A stretch of DNA of 64,000 nt from positions 1 through 64,000 of the forward strand of contig NZ_QYTU02000010.1 of NCBI RefSeq assembly GCF_003605365.2, read 5' to 3'. Of the stretch, positions 18,462 to 27,111 are shown piece by piece (positions within the stretch are counted from its first letter, which is position 1; every line of letters starts with the position of its first letter). The notes beneath the pieces are model-generated. The model was not told where the DNA came from. It made no database searches and saw nothing but the letters and a program-made list of their open reading frames with translations. This DNA is from Siminovitchia fortis. Lineage in GTDB: Bacteria; Bacillota; Bacilli; Bacillales; Bacillaceae_C. The position numbers were made by a program, and so were the translations under genes.

Positions 18462-18901
18462 AAATTCCCTGTTTCCTCCCTGTATTGTATTTCCATATCA
18501 TATTTTCCGGCATGTGTGCCTTGCATGTATAAATCATATCCAAGATTGATTTTGCCTTCACATTTATCATCATATTCATGGTGAGCTAGTTTGTTTGTAT
18601 CCGTGGACAGTAAAAGGCTGCCGTATTCACTTGCATGAGATCCGTCTTTTTGTTCGTTCAGCCGGAATTTCATACGCATATTGATGATCCCTTTTCTGAA
18701 AATGGTCGCTTCCTCGTCATCCACTTTCACAAGCGTATGGACAGTCCCTTCCTCTTGAACTTCATCATATTTCAGAAAAACCGCATTGTTTTTCCGATAA
18801 TATTGGCCAAACAGGATCATTTCAAATGTTTCTTCTTCTCCGTCGAGACAAATATTTGTCGTAAGATGAATTTTAACCGGAGTTTGGACATCCGCTGTCA
18901 A
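18458..18901 (-). CDS. ywiB: DUF1934 protein YwiB
   Basis: This is a 147-residue beta-rich protein of the DUF1934 (YwiB) family, which is predicted to fold as a lipocalin-like barrel. I know of no established function. A TTG at 18901 is preferred because it lies properly downstream of AAAGGGTG; a GTG nine bases earlier would sit on the site itself. It overlaps argS by 4 bp, a conserved pairing in Bacillaceae. Confidence 0.85.
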   Translation of the reverse strand: MTADVQTPVKIHLTTNICLDGEEETFEMILFGQYYRKNNAVFLKYDEVQEEGTVHTLVKVDDEEATIFRKGIINMRMKFRLNEQKDGSHASEYGSLLLSTDTNKLAHHEYDDKCEGKINLGYDLYMQGTHAGKYDMEIQYREETGNL

Positions 18902-19050
18902 CGCCGCCACACCCTTTTTATGTAATGTAACCTATTCATTATAGGAAAATTTCAAAACAAAGTCCATGTCTCAGCACTCAAAATCGGCGATCAAAATAAC
19001 CTCCTGTCATCATAGATTGCTTCCTTGGTGAGAAATATATCCTTGCCGCA

Positions 19051-19081
19051 TGAATAAATTCATGCATTTTCTTTCATACTG
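19051..19081 (+). promoter_or_regulatory. Candidate forespore (sigma-G/F) promoter of pbpG
   Basis: TGAATA (19051-19056), an 18-bp spacer and CATACTG (19075-19081) fit the sigma-G pattern (GNATR, 17-18 bp, CATNHTA). The start codon lies 36 bp downstream. B. subtilis pbpG is transcribed by forespore sigma factors, which agrees. Confidence 0.55.
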
Positions 19082-19116
19082 TTGAATGAGATTGCTAGAA
19101 TTCAGGGGGTGAGGAA

Positions 19117-21171
19117 TTGGAAACGGCCACGGGGGCAAAGAAAAAATGGAGGACATTTCGGGTGTTTGCGGTGTTGTCGCTTTTGGCTGCGACAGCCGTA
19201 ACCATCATACTATTATCTTTTTGGCTGTGGATCAAAATTCTCGGCCCGCCGCCACTGTCCATTCCACAATCCACATTATATTATGCATCCGACGGCTCGA
19301 TCATTGGAGAAAGCAACAGCGGGGAAAAAAGATATTGGATTTCGCTGGATGAAGTGCCTTCCCATGTTTCGGATGCCGTCATAGCGATTGAGGACCGTAC
19401 TTTTTACAGTCACCACGGCTTTGATTTGAAAAGAATTGCGGGCGCCATCGCGGCTAATGTCAAAGCAATGGGGAAAGTCCAGGGAGCGAGCACAATTACA
19501 CAGCAATATGCCAGAAACTTGTTTTTGACACTTGATAAAACCTGGTCGCGCAAATTGCTGGAGGCTTTTTATACAATCCGCCTAGAGGTGAATTACGACA
19601 AGGATGAAATTCTTGAAGGCTACATCAACACGATCTCCTTCGGACATGGGGCTTACGGAATTGAGGCTGCCAGCCAATTTTATTACGGAAAAAGCGCAAA
19701 GGAACTTACAATTGCGGAAGCATCCATTCTTGCCGGCATCCCCAAAGGTCCCGGAATCTACTCTCCGATCATCTCGGAAGAAAAGGCAAAATCCAGGCAG
19801 GCACTCGTATTAGGCGCTATGGTAAAAACAGGGGCGATTTCACCGGAAGAAGCGAAAGCCGCCTCACAGGAAAAGCTTTTCTTCATTGGGAAACACCCCC
19901 ATCACCAGGCGGAAAAAGCACCATATTTCTATGATACTGTAAAAAAAGAATTGAAGGAAAAAGCAGGCCTGGATGATAGAAGCATAGCTCTTGGAGGATT
20001 GAAAGTCTATACTGCACTTGATGTGAAGCAACAAGATATTGCTGAAAAAGTGATAAGTGAAACGATATCGGAAACATCTGATATCCAGGCCGGTTTTGCG
20101 GCGATGGATCCGGAAACCGGCCATGTCACAGCTTTGGTTGGCGGAAGGAACTATAAGGACAGTTCTTTCAACAGGGCGACCCAGGCTGTAAGGCAGCCCG
20201 GCTCAACGATAAAGCCTCTCCTGTACTACGCTGCATTGGAACATGGTTTCACTCCATCGACCGTATTAAGGAGTGAACCGACTACATTCAGATTCAGCAA
20301 CGGGCAGTCCGATTATACGCCGCATAACTTTAACAACCAATATGCAAATGGAGAAATCACGATGGCCCAAGCGCTCGCTTTGTCCGATAATGTGTATGCC
20401 GTTAAAACCCACTTGTTCCTTGGACAGGATGCACTGGTCAATACAATCCGCAGGCTTGGCATTTCCACAAAGATGAAGAACGTGCCTTCCCTCGCCTTGG
20501 GAACTTCCGGAGTAAAGCCGATTGAACTTCTCAATGCCTACAGCATCATAGCAAACGGGGGGAAGAAAGTGGAGCCTGTTTTCATCGTCCGTGTGGAGGA
20601 TTTTCGCGGAAAAGTGATCTATGAGGAGCCGAAAATCAAAGAGCAGGTACTGGAGCCGGAGTTTGCCTTTGTTTTAAGCCATATGATGACAGGCATGTTT
20701 GATAAAAAATTAAACGGATATGCGACGGTCACCGGGGAGTCCGTCATGAACCAGATGAGCCGGGAGTATGCAGGAAAGTCCGGTTCTACCAACTCCGACA
20801 GCTGGATGGCGGGTTTTACCCCGAAATTGGCTTCCGTCGTATGGACTGGATATGACAAAGGAAAAGAAATCACTTTGACGGAAGACAAATTATACGCAAA
20901 AAATATTTGGATCCGCTTCATGGAGCGTTCATTGGAAGGCCAGGATGAAAAGGAACATGCCTTTTTGCCTCCAGCAAAGGTAACTGCGGTCCCTGTCGAT
21001 CCTGTCAATGGCAAAAAAGCGACGAATTCCTGCCCGGTCTTCAGGCTCACCTATTTTGTAAAGGGGACAGAGCCAACGGAGTTTTGCACCGACCATCTGC
21101 ATGAGCTTAATAAGGAGCGGGTACCGCATAAAAAAGAAAAGAAAAAACACTGGTGGCAACGGATATTTTGA
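19117..21171 (+). CDS. pbpG: Class A penicillin-binding protein (PbpG-like)
   Basis: This bifunctional peptidoglycan synthase polymerises glycan strands and cross-links peptides at the outer membrane face. The 684 residues hold one N-terminal transmembrane helix (about 14-37), a GT51 transglycosylase domain (EDRTFYSHHGFD; GASTITQQYARNL), and a transpeptidase domain with STIK (Ser near 363), SDN (LSDNVYA) and KSGS (GKSGSTNSD). The TTG start follows GGGGGTGAGG. Position next to ywiB-argS and ywhD-C matches B. subtilis pbpG (ywhE), which acts in spore cortex or germ-cell-wall synthesis; the sporulation role is inferred from that and from the promoter. Confidence 0.88.
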   Translation: METATGAKKKWRTFRVFAVLSLLAATAVTIILLSFWLWIKILGPPPLSIPQSTLYYASDGSIIGESNSGEKRYWISLDEVPSHVSDAVIAIEDRTFYSHHGFDLKRIAGAIAANVKAMGKVQGASTITQQYARNLFLTLDKTWSRKLLEAFYTIRLEVNYDKDEILEGYINTISFGHGAYGIEAASQFYYGKSAKELTIAEASILAGIPKGPGIYSPIISEEKAKSRQALVLGAMVKTGAISPEEAKAASQEKLFFIGKHPHHQAEKAPYFYDTVKKELKEKAGLDDRSIALGGLKVYTALDVKQQDIAEKVISETISETSDIQAGFAAMDPETGHVTALVGGRNYKDSSFNRATQAVRQPGSTIKPLLYYAALEHGFTPSTVLRSEPTTFRFSNGQSDYTPHNFNNQYANGEITMAQALALSDNVYAVKTHLFLGQDALVNTIRRLGISTKMKNVPSLALGTSGVKPIELLNAYSIIANGGKKVEPVFIVRVEDFRGKVIYEEPKIKEQVLEPEFAFVLSHMMTGMFDKKLNGYATVTGESVMNQMSREYAGKSGSTNSDSWMAGFTPKLASVVWTGYDKGKEITLTEDKLYAKNIWIRFMERSLEGQDEKEHAFLPPAKVTAVPVDPVNGKKATNSCPVFRLTYFVKGTEPTEFCTDHLHELNKERVPHKKEKKKHWWQRIF

Positions 21172-21173
21172 TG

Positions 21174-21320
21174 AGAAAAGCGCAGGCGCCCGTTTAGCGA
21201 CGTACAAACTGGAGCACTTCGCAATGAGATAAAGGAAACACGGCGACGAAGGAGCCGATGTTGACTTATCGTAGTGGAGAAGTGCGAAGTTTGCTAGTCG
21301 CTGGGCACTGGAGCTGGACA
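21174..21320 (+). repeat. Intergenic repeat, family A
   Basis: This simple copy starts two bases after the pbpG stop and lies on the same strand. It has AGAAAAGCG at its 5' edge, the GCGCCC/GGGCAC and AGCGAC/GTCGCT outer helices, CAAACT/AGTTTG, and an internal GCACTTC/GAAGTGC helix. The last differs from the GCACTCC/GGAGTGC helix of the copy near 8.9 kb by a compensated base pair. It ends in the usual GGAGCTGGACA. Confidence 0.87.
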
Positions 21321-21382
21321 AAGCAACAATACTTTTATATGAATAACCATGAAAAAATTTATACTTCTCCTATTGAACAGTT

Positions 21383-21410
21383 GGATCCCCCTCATTTATG
21401 AGGGGGATCC
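21383..21410. terminator. Hairpin after the ABC exporter genes
   Basis: A perfect 13-bp stem GGATCCCCCTCAT/ATGAGGGGGATCC with a 2-base loop lies 2 bp beyond the stop of the exporter gene. There is no strong T-run on either strand, so it may be a weak terminator or an mRNA-stabilising hairpin. Confidence 0.5.
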
Positions 21411-21412
21411 AT

Positions 21413-23242
21413 TCAGCTTACTTTTCCGCTAAACTGACTTTTATACAAATCGGCATAGAACCCATTGATCTTCATCAATTCTTCGTGTGACCCTTTTTCT
21501 ATAATATCGCCGTCTTTCATCACTAAGATGATATCCGCATCCCGGATTGTGGAAAGCCTGTGGGCTATGACGAAGCTTGTGCGGCCTGCCATCAGTTTGT
21601 TCATAGCCCGCTGGATATTCATTTCCGTCCTTGTATCGACGCTGCTCGTCGCTTCATCAAGAATCAATATTTTCGGGTCGGATAAAATTGCCCTCGCAAT
21701 CGTAATCAGCTGGCGCTGCCCCTGCGAAATGTTTGAAGCGTCCTCTCCCAAAACGGTCTCATAACCATCTGGAAGCGTCCGGATAAAATCATCGGCATAG
21801 GCGCTTTTGGCAGCTTGAATAATTTCCTTATCGCTCGCCCCTTCACGCCCGTATGCAATATTGTCCCTGATTGTGCCGTTGAAAAGCCACGTATCCTGAA
21901 GAACCATTGCAAACATGGAACGCGCCTGATCCCGGGAAAGACTGCCGATATCGATCCCGTCTATCATAATCCTTCCGCTGTCCAATTCATAGAACCTCAT
22001 CAATAGATTGATAATGGTTGTCTTCCCTGCTCCTGTCGGACCGACGATGGCAATGGTCTGGCCCGGATCAACGTCCAGATTTAAATCTTTGATGACCGGT
22101 TTGTCTTTTTCATAGCCGAAGCGGACATGGTCAAACGTAATGTTTCCTTTCAATTCATCCGTATTGACATCAGCAGGAGATTCTTTCCGCTCTTCTTCTT
22201 CATCAAGCAGACGAAATACACGTTCGGCTGAGGCAAGCGCCGTCTGGATCATGTTTGCAATTCCTGCAGCCTGCGTCATCGGATGTGTCAACTGTTGTGA
22301 ATACTGGATGAATGCCTGAACATCGCCGATCCGGATACTTCCGTTTAATACGAGCAGCCCGCCTCCGATGCTGACGAATACATAGCCGAGATTTCCGACA
22401 AAGGTCATGAGCGGCATCATGATCCCGCTTATAAATTGCGCCCGCCAGCCGGATTGGTAGAGCCGCTCATTGATTTCGTCAAACTCCTTGATGGCAGCTT
22501 TTTCATGGCCGAAAGCTTTGACGACCTGATGCCCCGAAAACATTTCTTCAATATGCCCGTTTACATTCCCCAGTTCCTTTTGCTGATTGACAAAATGCTT
22601 CTGGGAAAAGGATGCGACAAAACGGATGACCAGCGCACTCAATGGAAAAGTGATTACAACGACAAGCGTCAGCACCGGGCTGATTACAATCATCATGATG
22701 ATCGTTCCGATAATCGCAATCAAGGAAGTGATGATTTGTGACAGTGCCTGCTGAATCGAGTTGTTAATATTGTCTATATCATTGATGGCCCTGCTTAAAA
22801 TATCACCGTGCGGATGCCGGTCGTAATAACTTAAAGGCATCCGGGCCAATTTTTCATAAACCTCTTTTCTCAATTCGGCCGTTGTTTTCTGGGAAACCCC
22901 CGCCATCAAATATTGCTGCAAATAAGTGAATGCGGCTGATATGACGTAAAGGACAAGCAATGTAAGCAGCAATTTTTGCAAAAAAGTGAAATCGATTCCT
23001 GTCCCTTTAGTGATACTTGAAAAAATGGAAGAAGTTGCATCCCCCAGCAGCTTTGGCGTGATGACATTGAACAATGTGGAAAAAATGGCTGCAATGGCAA
23101 CAAACAGCAGCTGGTATTTGCGTGGTTTCAAATAGCCCGACAATCTTTTAAGCGTCTTTTTGAACTCCTTTGGTTTTTCACCGGGAGCGACCCCGTGTCT
23201 GGGGCCCCCGCCGGGTCTTGGATGAACACGTTGTTTGCTCAT
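21413..23242 (-). CDS. ABC exporter half, YfiC-like
   Basis: This is a type I ABC exporter half-transporter of 609 residues: about six transmembrane helices (residues 30-330) followed by an ABC ATPase with Walker A GPTGAGKTT near 388, signature NISQGQRQL and ILDEATSSVDTRT. The Walker B ends in DE and the signature begins SQGQ rather than SGGQ, as is usual in one half of a heterodimer. The first 25 residues are Gly/Pro/His/Arg-rich. It overlaps the partner gene by 4 bp, so the two form a heterodimeric exporter. Lengths match B. subtilis YfiC (about 604) and YfiB (about 573); drug or lipid export is inferred. Confidence 0.87.
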   Translation of the reverse strand: MSKQRVHPRPGGGPRHGVAPGEKPKEFKKTLKRLSGYLKPRKYQLLFVAIAAIFSTLFNVITPKLLGDATSSIFSSITKGTGIDFTFLQKLLLTLLVLYVISAAFTYLQQYLMAGVSQKTTAELRKEVYEKLARMPLSYYDRHPHGDILSRAINDIDNINNSIQQALSQIITSLIAIIGTIIMMIVISPVLTLVVVITFPLSALVIRFVASFSQKHFVNQQKELGNVNGHIEEMFSGHQVVKAFGHEKAAIKEFDEINERLYQSGWRAQFISGIMMPLMTFVGNLGYVFVSIGGGLLVLNGSIRIGDVQAFIQYSQQLTHPMTQAAGIANMIQTALASAERVFRLLDEEEERKESPADVNTDELKGNITFDHVRFGYEKDKPVIKDLNLDVDPGQTIAIVGPTGAGKTTIINLLMRFYELDSGRIMIDGIDIGSLSRDQARSMFAMVLQDTWLFNGTIRDNIAYGREGASDKEIIQAAKSAYADDFIRTLPDGYETVLGEDASNISQGQRQLITIARAILSDPKILILDEATSSVDTRTEMNIQRAMNKLMAGRTSFVIAHRLSTIRDADIILVMKDGDIIEKGSHEELMKINGFYADLYKSQFSGKVS

Positions 23243-24957
23243 GCCCCTTCCTCCTCTGCCCGCTGTGAGGATACAATTTCCTGGTAAATGCGGTTTTCCG
23301 CCAGCAGTTCTTGATGTGTACCGATGCCGGCTATTTCCCCTTCTTCCAAAACGATAATTTGATCGGCATCTGTAACAGTGCTCACTCTCTGAGCAACTAA
23401 AAGGATAGTTGCATCCTTAGTTACCTTTGCCAGCTCCGCTCTCAATTTTGCATCTGTTTTATAGTCCAGAGCAGAGAAACTGTCATCAAAGAGGTAGATT
23501 TCCGGTTTTCTGATCAATGCGCGAGCAATCGACAGCCGCTGTTTTTGGCCGCCTGACAGATTCGCCCCTGCCTGCTCGATCATTAAGTTGATTCCCTCTT
23601 CTTTCTCTCTTACAAATTCGGACGCCTGCGAGATGCCGAGGGCTTCCCACATCTCTTCCTCACTGGCTTCTTCATTTCCGTACCGCAGGTTTTCCGCAAC
23701 TGTTCCGCTGAATAAAGAGGCTTTTTGCGGTACATAGCCGATCTTCGCCCTCAATTCCTCCTGCGGAATATCTCTTACATCAATGCCGTCTACCAGAACA
23801 GAGCCTCTTTCCACGTCATAGAATCTCGGAATCAATTTAATAAGGGTTGATTTTCCTGATCCCGTACTTCCAATGATCGCTGTTGTTTTTCCCTTTTTCG
23901 CTGTAAAAGAGATCTGCTGAAGGACCGGTTTTTCCGCACCGGCATATCTGAATGTGACGTCCCTGAATTCCACAGTTCCTTGTTCGCCTTGCTCATTCTT
24001 CGGATACTCCGGGTCCGCTATATCATTTTCCATTTTCAGCACCTCATTGATCCGGTCCATGGAAGCTTTCGCACGCGGGATCATAATGAATCCGAACGAC
24101 AGCATGATGAGCGACATTAGTATCATCATGGAGTACTGCAGAAAGGCCATCAGATTTCCGACTTGCATGACTCCCTGATCAATGCGGACAGCCCCGAACC
24201 ACACAATCGCTATGCTTGTAAAGTTCATGACAATCATCATGACAGGAAAAAGCACAGCCATCATTTTATTCACTTTGATTCCGGTATTGCGGAAATCAAG
24301 GTTTGCAGCTTCAAAGCGCTCTTTCTCATGATTTTCGTTGTTAAAAGCGCGGATGACCCGCACTCCTGTCAAATTTTCACGGACAATCAGATTTAATTTG
24401 TCTGTCTTTTTCTGTAATGAAACAAAAAGCGGAATCGCCTTCCTCGTAATGATGAAAATCAGCAGTGCCAAAAGCGGGAGGGCACCTAGAAAGACCACTG
24501 ACAAACCAGGCTCTCTTGTAACAGCCATAATGATGCCGCCGACCAGCATCAATGGCGCCCTAGTCATCATCCGCAAAATCATATTCAAAACATCCTGCAC
24601 CTGCTTTACATCATTTGTTGACCTTGTGATCAAAGATGCGGTGCCAATTTTATCAAAAGCCTGCAGCGAGAAGTTCTCTACGTTGATAAACAGACTGCGC
24701 CTAATATCCCTTCCGAAACCGAGGGCGGTTTTTGATGCAAAAAAGGAAACCCCGGTCATAAGAATGATGGCTGCCAAGGCGAAAACCAACATCAGACCGC
24801 CGGTTTTCAATATGTAAGGCATATCACCGTTGACAATTCCGATATCAACAACATTGGCCATTAGCGTCGGGAGGAGCAGCTCAAGCATGATCCCGCCTAG
24901 GGTCAACAATACAACTGCAGCAATATGTAAAGAATAAGGTTTTATATGCTTAATCAT
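23239..24957 (-). CDS. ABC exporter half, YfiB-like
   Basis: This is the partner half-transporter of 572 residues: transmembrane region at about 10-310, Walker A GSTGSGKST near 362, signature LSGGQKQRL, and Walker B IYLFDDSFSALD. The residue after the Walker B aspartate is Asp rather than the catalytic Glu, and this site would be the degenerate one in a heterodimer; the partner has the consensus Glu. It is the first gene of the pair. These genes lie between pbpG and ywhD, which are neighbours in B. subtilis, so they look inserted. Confidence 0.87.
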   Translation of the reverse strand: MIKHIKPYSLHIAAVVLLTLGGIMLELLLPTLMANVVDIGIVNGDMPYILKTGGLMLVFALAAIILMTGVSFFASKTALGFGRDIRRSLFINVENFSLQAFDKIGTASLITRSTNDVKQVQDVLNMILRMMTRAPLMLVGGIIMAVTREPGLSVVFLGALPLLALLIFIITRKAIPLFVSLQKKTDKLNLIVRENLTGVRVIRAFNNENHEKERFEAANLDFRNTGIKVNKMMAVLFPVMMIVMNFTSIAIVWFGAVRIDQGVMQVGNLMAFLQYSMMILMSLIMLSFGFIMIPRAKASMDRINEVLKMENDIADPEYPKNEQGEQGTVEFRDVTFRYAGAEKPVLQQISFTAKKGKTTAIIGSTGSGKSTLIKLIPRFYDVERGSVLVDGIDVRDIPQEELRAKIGYVPQKASLFSGTVAENLRYGNEEASEEEMWEALGISQASEFVREKEEGINLMIEQAGANLSGGQKQRLSIARALIRKPEIYLFDDSFSALDYKTDAKLRAELAKVTKDATILLVAQRVSTVTDADQIIVLEEGEIAGIGTHQELLAENRIYQEIVSSQRAEEEGA

Positions 24958-24991
24958 TCAACGGTCACTTCCCGTATTTGTTTGTACTTAA

Positions 24992-25006
24992 TGATAACTT
25001 TTATCA
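24992..25006. promoter_or_regulatory. Palindrome upstream of the ABC exporter operon
   Basis: TGATAA-CTT-TTATCA is a perfect 6-3-6 inverted repeat about 35 bp upstream of the yfiB-like start. Size and place suit a MarR-type or similar operator, but no regulator gene is adjacent. Confidence 0.35.
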
Positions 25007-25050
25007 CACCGAAAAACTACTTTTTTCAAAGGCATTTCTTCGTCAAAAAG

Positions 25051-25085
25051 CAAAAAACTTGAGGTGTGCGGCCTCAAGTTTTTTG
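25051..25085. terminator. Bidirectional terminator between ywhD and the ABC exporter
   Basis: AAAAAACTTGAGG/CCTCAAGTTTTTT (25052-25064 and 25072-25084) surrounds a 7-base loop. It has T-runs in both directions and ends the ywhC-ywhD transcript. Confidence 0.8.
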
Positions 25086-25090
25086 ATGGT

Positions 25091-25310
25091 TGGCGAAAGT
25101 GCTAAACAGGCGCTTTCGCTTCTCTTTGTGTCCAGCTCCGGGCGGCAGGGGCCCGAGGTCGCTTCGGAAAAATCAATGAAGGTAAAGAACACCTTCACTG
25201 TTTTTTCCTCCGACGCACAGGATGTGCTAGTGCAAGCGAAGCGACAGGATGTCGCGTTCTGAGCCTGCCAGCGCTTGTCGCCCCTAAACGCCGCCCTACG
25301 CTTTTCTTTG
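25091..25310 (-). repeat. Intergenic repeat, family B
   Basis: A second repeat family shares edges (AAGAAAAGCG ... GGAGCTGGACA) and architecture with family A but has a different interior. On the minus strand the outer helices are GGGCGGC/GCCGCCC and GGGGC/GCCCC, with inner hairpins such as GCGACA/TGTCGC and GTGAAGG/CCTTCAT. A short truncated unit (25091-25130) with its own GCGAAAG/CTTTCGC hairpin is joined to its 3' end. The rest of the gap to ywhD (25311-25443) shows nothing recognisable. Confidence 0.75.
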
Positions 25311-25443
25311 TCCCAGTTTGCCGTGCAAACTATATTAAGTTTACTTACTTTCCCATTAATGGGCAAGATGACAACCTTCCAATTTGGCAACTGTCATAGA
25401 TTGTTCAAAATTTCATCAGGATTTGACATTTTTCCCCATAGAG

Positions 25444-25956
25444 TCACTTCTCAAATTCCTCTTTCAATTCAATACTGGAGCGGTCCCACATGCCTTCATC
25501 ATGGCTTTTCAGGAATTCCGCAAGTACTTTTCGGGACTCGGCGTCCATATTATGAACGATCACTTTTCCTTTCATCGCCTTGTCCATATGGTTGACATGC
25601 TCCGGCATTGATTTATAGCCGCGGCGGGCAGGACGGTTAATCAATAATTCACATGCAGTTACGCCTGCATAATAGGGCCCGTCTTCCTTGATATCCACCG
25701 CAACCCATATGACCCAATATTTTTTTGCCCCTTCTTCCGGGAATTCGCTGCGGTCTTTTACATATTTGACCCCACGTTCAGTTTTGCTCCTTGCATGCAT
25801 CGCCTGTTCTTCGATCCATGCCTCTCTTTCTTCCACATCAAGCATGATGGGCGTGATATTTTCCAAACTAAGGGACCCGACTCCGTATCCCTTATGCCCC
25901 ATGGTCGGATCATCTTTTATAATGTTAAATTCCAGCTTTCTCTTTTTTTGTTCCAT
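25444..25956 (-). CDS. ywhD: YwhD family protein
   Basis: This is a 170-residue soluble protein of the YwhD family, conserved in Bacillaceae between ywhC and the PBP gene. No biochemical role is known to me. Visible features are a conserved GYGVGSLSLENITP-type segment near the N-terminus and an acidic C-terminal end. The ATG at 25956 follows GGGAGGAAAATTGT; a reading starting 24 bp earlier would overlap ywhC and lacks a site. It lies 20 bp after ywhC, hence one operon. Confidence 0.85.
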   Translation of the reverse strand: MEQKKRKLEFNIIKDDPTMGHKGYGVGSLSLENITPIMLDVEEREAWIEEQAMHARSKTERGVKYVKDRSEFPEEGAKKYWVIWVAVDIKEDGPYYAGVTACELLINRPARRGYKSMPEHVNHMDKAMKGKVIVHNMDAESRKVLAEFLKSHDEGMWDRSSIELKEEFEK

Positions 25957-25976
25957 ACAATTTTCCTCCCTTTTTA

Positions 25977-26633
25977 TCAACCTAAAAACATGACAAATAC
26001 ACTTTGTATGCTATCTACAAAAAATGGGACGACTGTATTCAATATCGGCCTGATTGTATAATGCGATAACGGCGTGATCACCAGTATTAAAAATATGAGC
26101 GACCCGTACTGCTCATACTGCGTCATTTTTGCCCTAAGTGATGGTGAAACCAAATCCTCTATGATCCGGTAGCCGTCAAGAGGCGGTACAGGCAGTAGGT
26201 TGAGTACAAAAAGCATGACATTAATCCACACGAATAAACTGAAAAACTGGGTGACAAAGATCGGCAGCTGCCCCGCAACACCTGTAACCATCAATATAAA
26301 CAAAATGGCCGTGCCTAAAACTGCCAAAGCGAAATTGCTGATTGGCCCCATCAACGAAACGAAGATCCCCGCAAGCCGGGGATTTTTGAAATGATAACGG
26401 TTCACAGGGACCGGCCTTGCCCAGCCGAATCCTGCGATAAAAATCAACAGCGTTCCGATCGGATCCAAATGATGCATCGGATTCAAAGTAAGCCTGCCCT
26501 GATCCTTTGCCGTCGGATCACCGAATTTATATGCCGTAAAAGCATGCGCAAATTCATGCACCGTGAATGCAATTAGCAGTACTGCCGCTACAAGCGGAAT
26601 TTGTTCCAAAGGGAACGCGAGAAACCTCTCCAC
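25977..26633 (-). CDS. ywhC: Site-2 protease family membrane peptidase YwhC
   Basis: This is an M50-family intramembrane metalloprotease of 218 residues with about five or six hydrophobic segments. The zinc-binding HEFAH lies near residues 25-29 and the NLLPVPPLDG motif with the third ligand near 145-154. There is no PDZ domain, as in the short YwhC/YdiL type. Substrate unknown. GTG start, with GGGG upstream at moderate spacing. B. subtilis has the same ywhC-ywhD order. Confidence 0.9.
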   Translation of the reverse strand: MERFLAFPLEQIPLVAAVLLIAFTVHEFAHAFTAYKFGDPTAKDQGRLTLNPMHHLDPIGTLLIFIAGFGWARPVPVNRYHFKNPRLAGIFVSLMGPISNFALAVLGTAILFILMVTGVAGQLPIFVTQFFSLFVWINVMLFVLNLLPVPPLDGYRIIEDLVSPSLRAKMTQYEQYGSLIFLILVITPLSHYTIRPILNTVVPFFVDSIQSVFVMFLG

Positions 26634-26777
26634 ATATCCAGCCCCTTTATATTCTTGTCTTTTGATCCATTATACAAAATTATTGCCCGCTCCTCATTTT
26701 ATGAATCTGCATCTTGCCCCTCTTTTAAAAAAGGAATACAATTTTCATGTACGAAATAGACGAAGGAGGAACCATAC

Positions 26778-26963
26778 ATGCCAATTGTAACAGTAAAAAT
26801 GTTTGAAGGGCGTACGGACGGCCAGAAGAAAGCGCTTGTAGAAAAGGTGACGGATGCTGTTGTTGAAACAACAGGCGCCTCAAAAGAAGCTGTAACCATT
26901 GTCATTGAAGAAATGACGAAAAATCATTATGCCGTTGCCGGCAAAAGGGCCTGCGACGAATAA
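26778..26963 (+). CDS. ywhB: 4-oxalocrotonate tautomerase family protein YwhB
   Basis: This 61-residue tautomerase-fold protein has Pro directly after the initiator Met, the catalytic base once Met is removed. The sequence PIVTVKMFEGRT and the EEMTKNHYAVAGK end fit 4-OT family members; these form hexamers and tautomerise keto-enol acids. The physiological substrate is not known. ATG after AGGAGG. The stop TAA runs directly into the 5' edge of an intergenic repeat. Confidence 0.93.
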   Translation: MPIVTVKMFEGRTDGQKKALVEKVTDAVVETTGASKEAVTIVIEEMTKNHYAVAGKRACDE

Positions 26964-27110
26964 AGAAAAGCGGAAGCGCCCGTTCAGCGACGTACAAACT
27001 GGAGCACTCCGCAATAAGATAAAGGAAACACGGCGAGGTACGAGCCGATGTTGACTTATCGATTGGAGGAGGGCGAAGTTTGCTAGTCGCTGGGCGCTGG
27101 AGCTAGACAA
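26964..27110 (+). repeat. Intergenic repeat, family A
   Basis: This copy begins at the base after the ywhB stop codon (TAA then AGAAAAGCGGAAGCGCCCG) and lies on the same strand. Outer helices AGCGCCC/GGGCGCT and AGCGAC/GTCGCT and the CAAACT/AGTTTG helix are intact. It ends GGAGCTAGACA, one change from the usual edge. Confidence 0.86.
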
Positions 27111-27111
27111 T

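Noticed and set aside
20929-21321. 130-codon minus-strand ORF over the repeat and the pbpG end
   Set aside because: Similar short peptides (SSSAQRLANFALL) appear at every repeat copy, because the repeat itself is open in that frame; no start signal is present.
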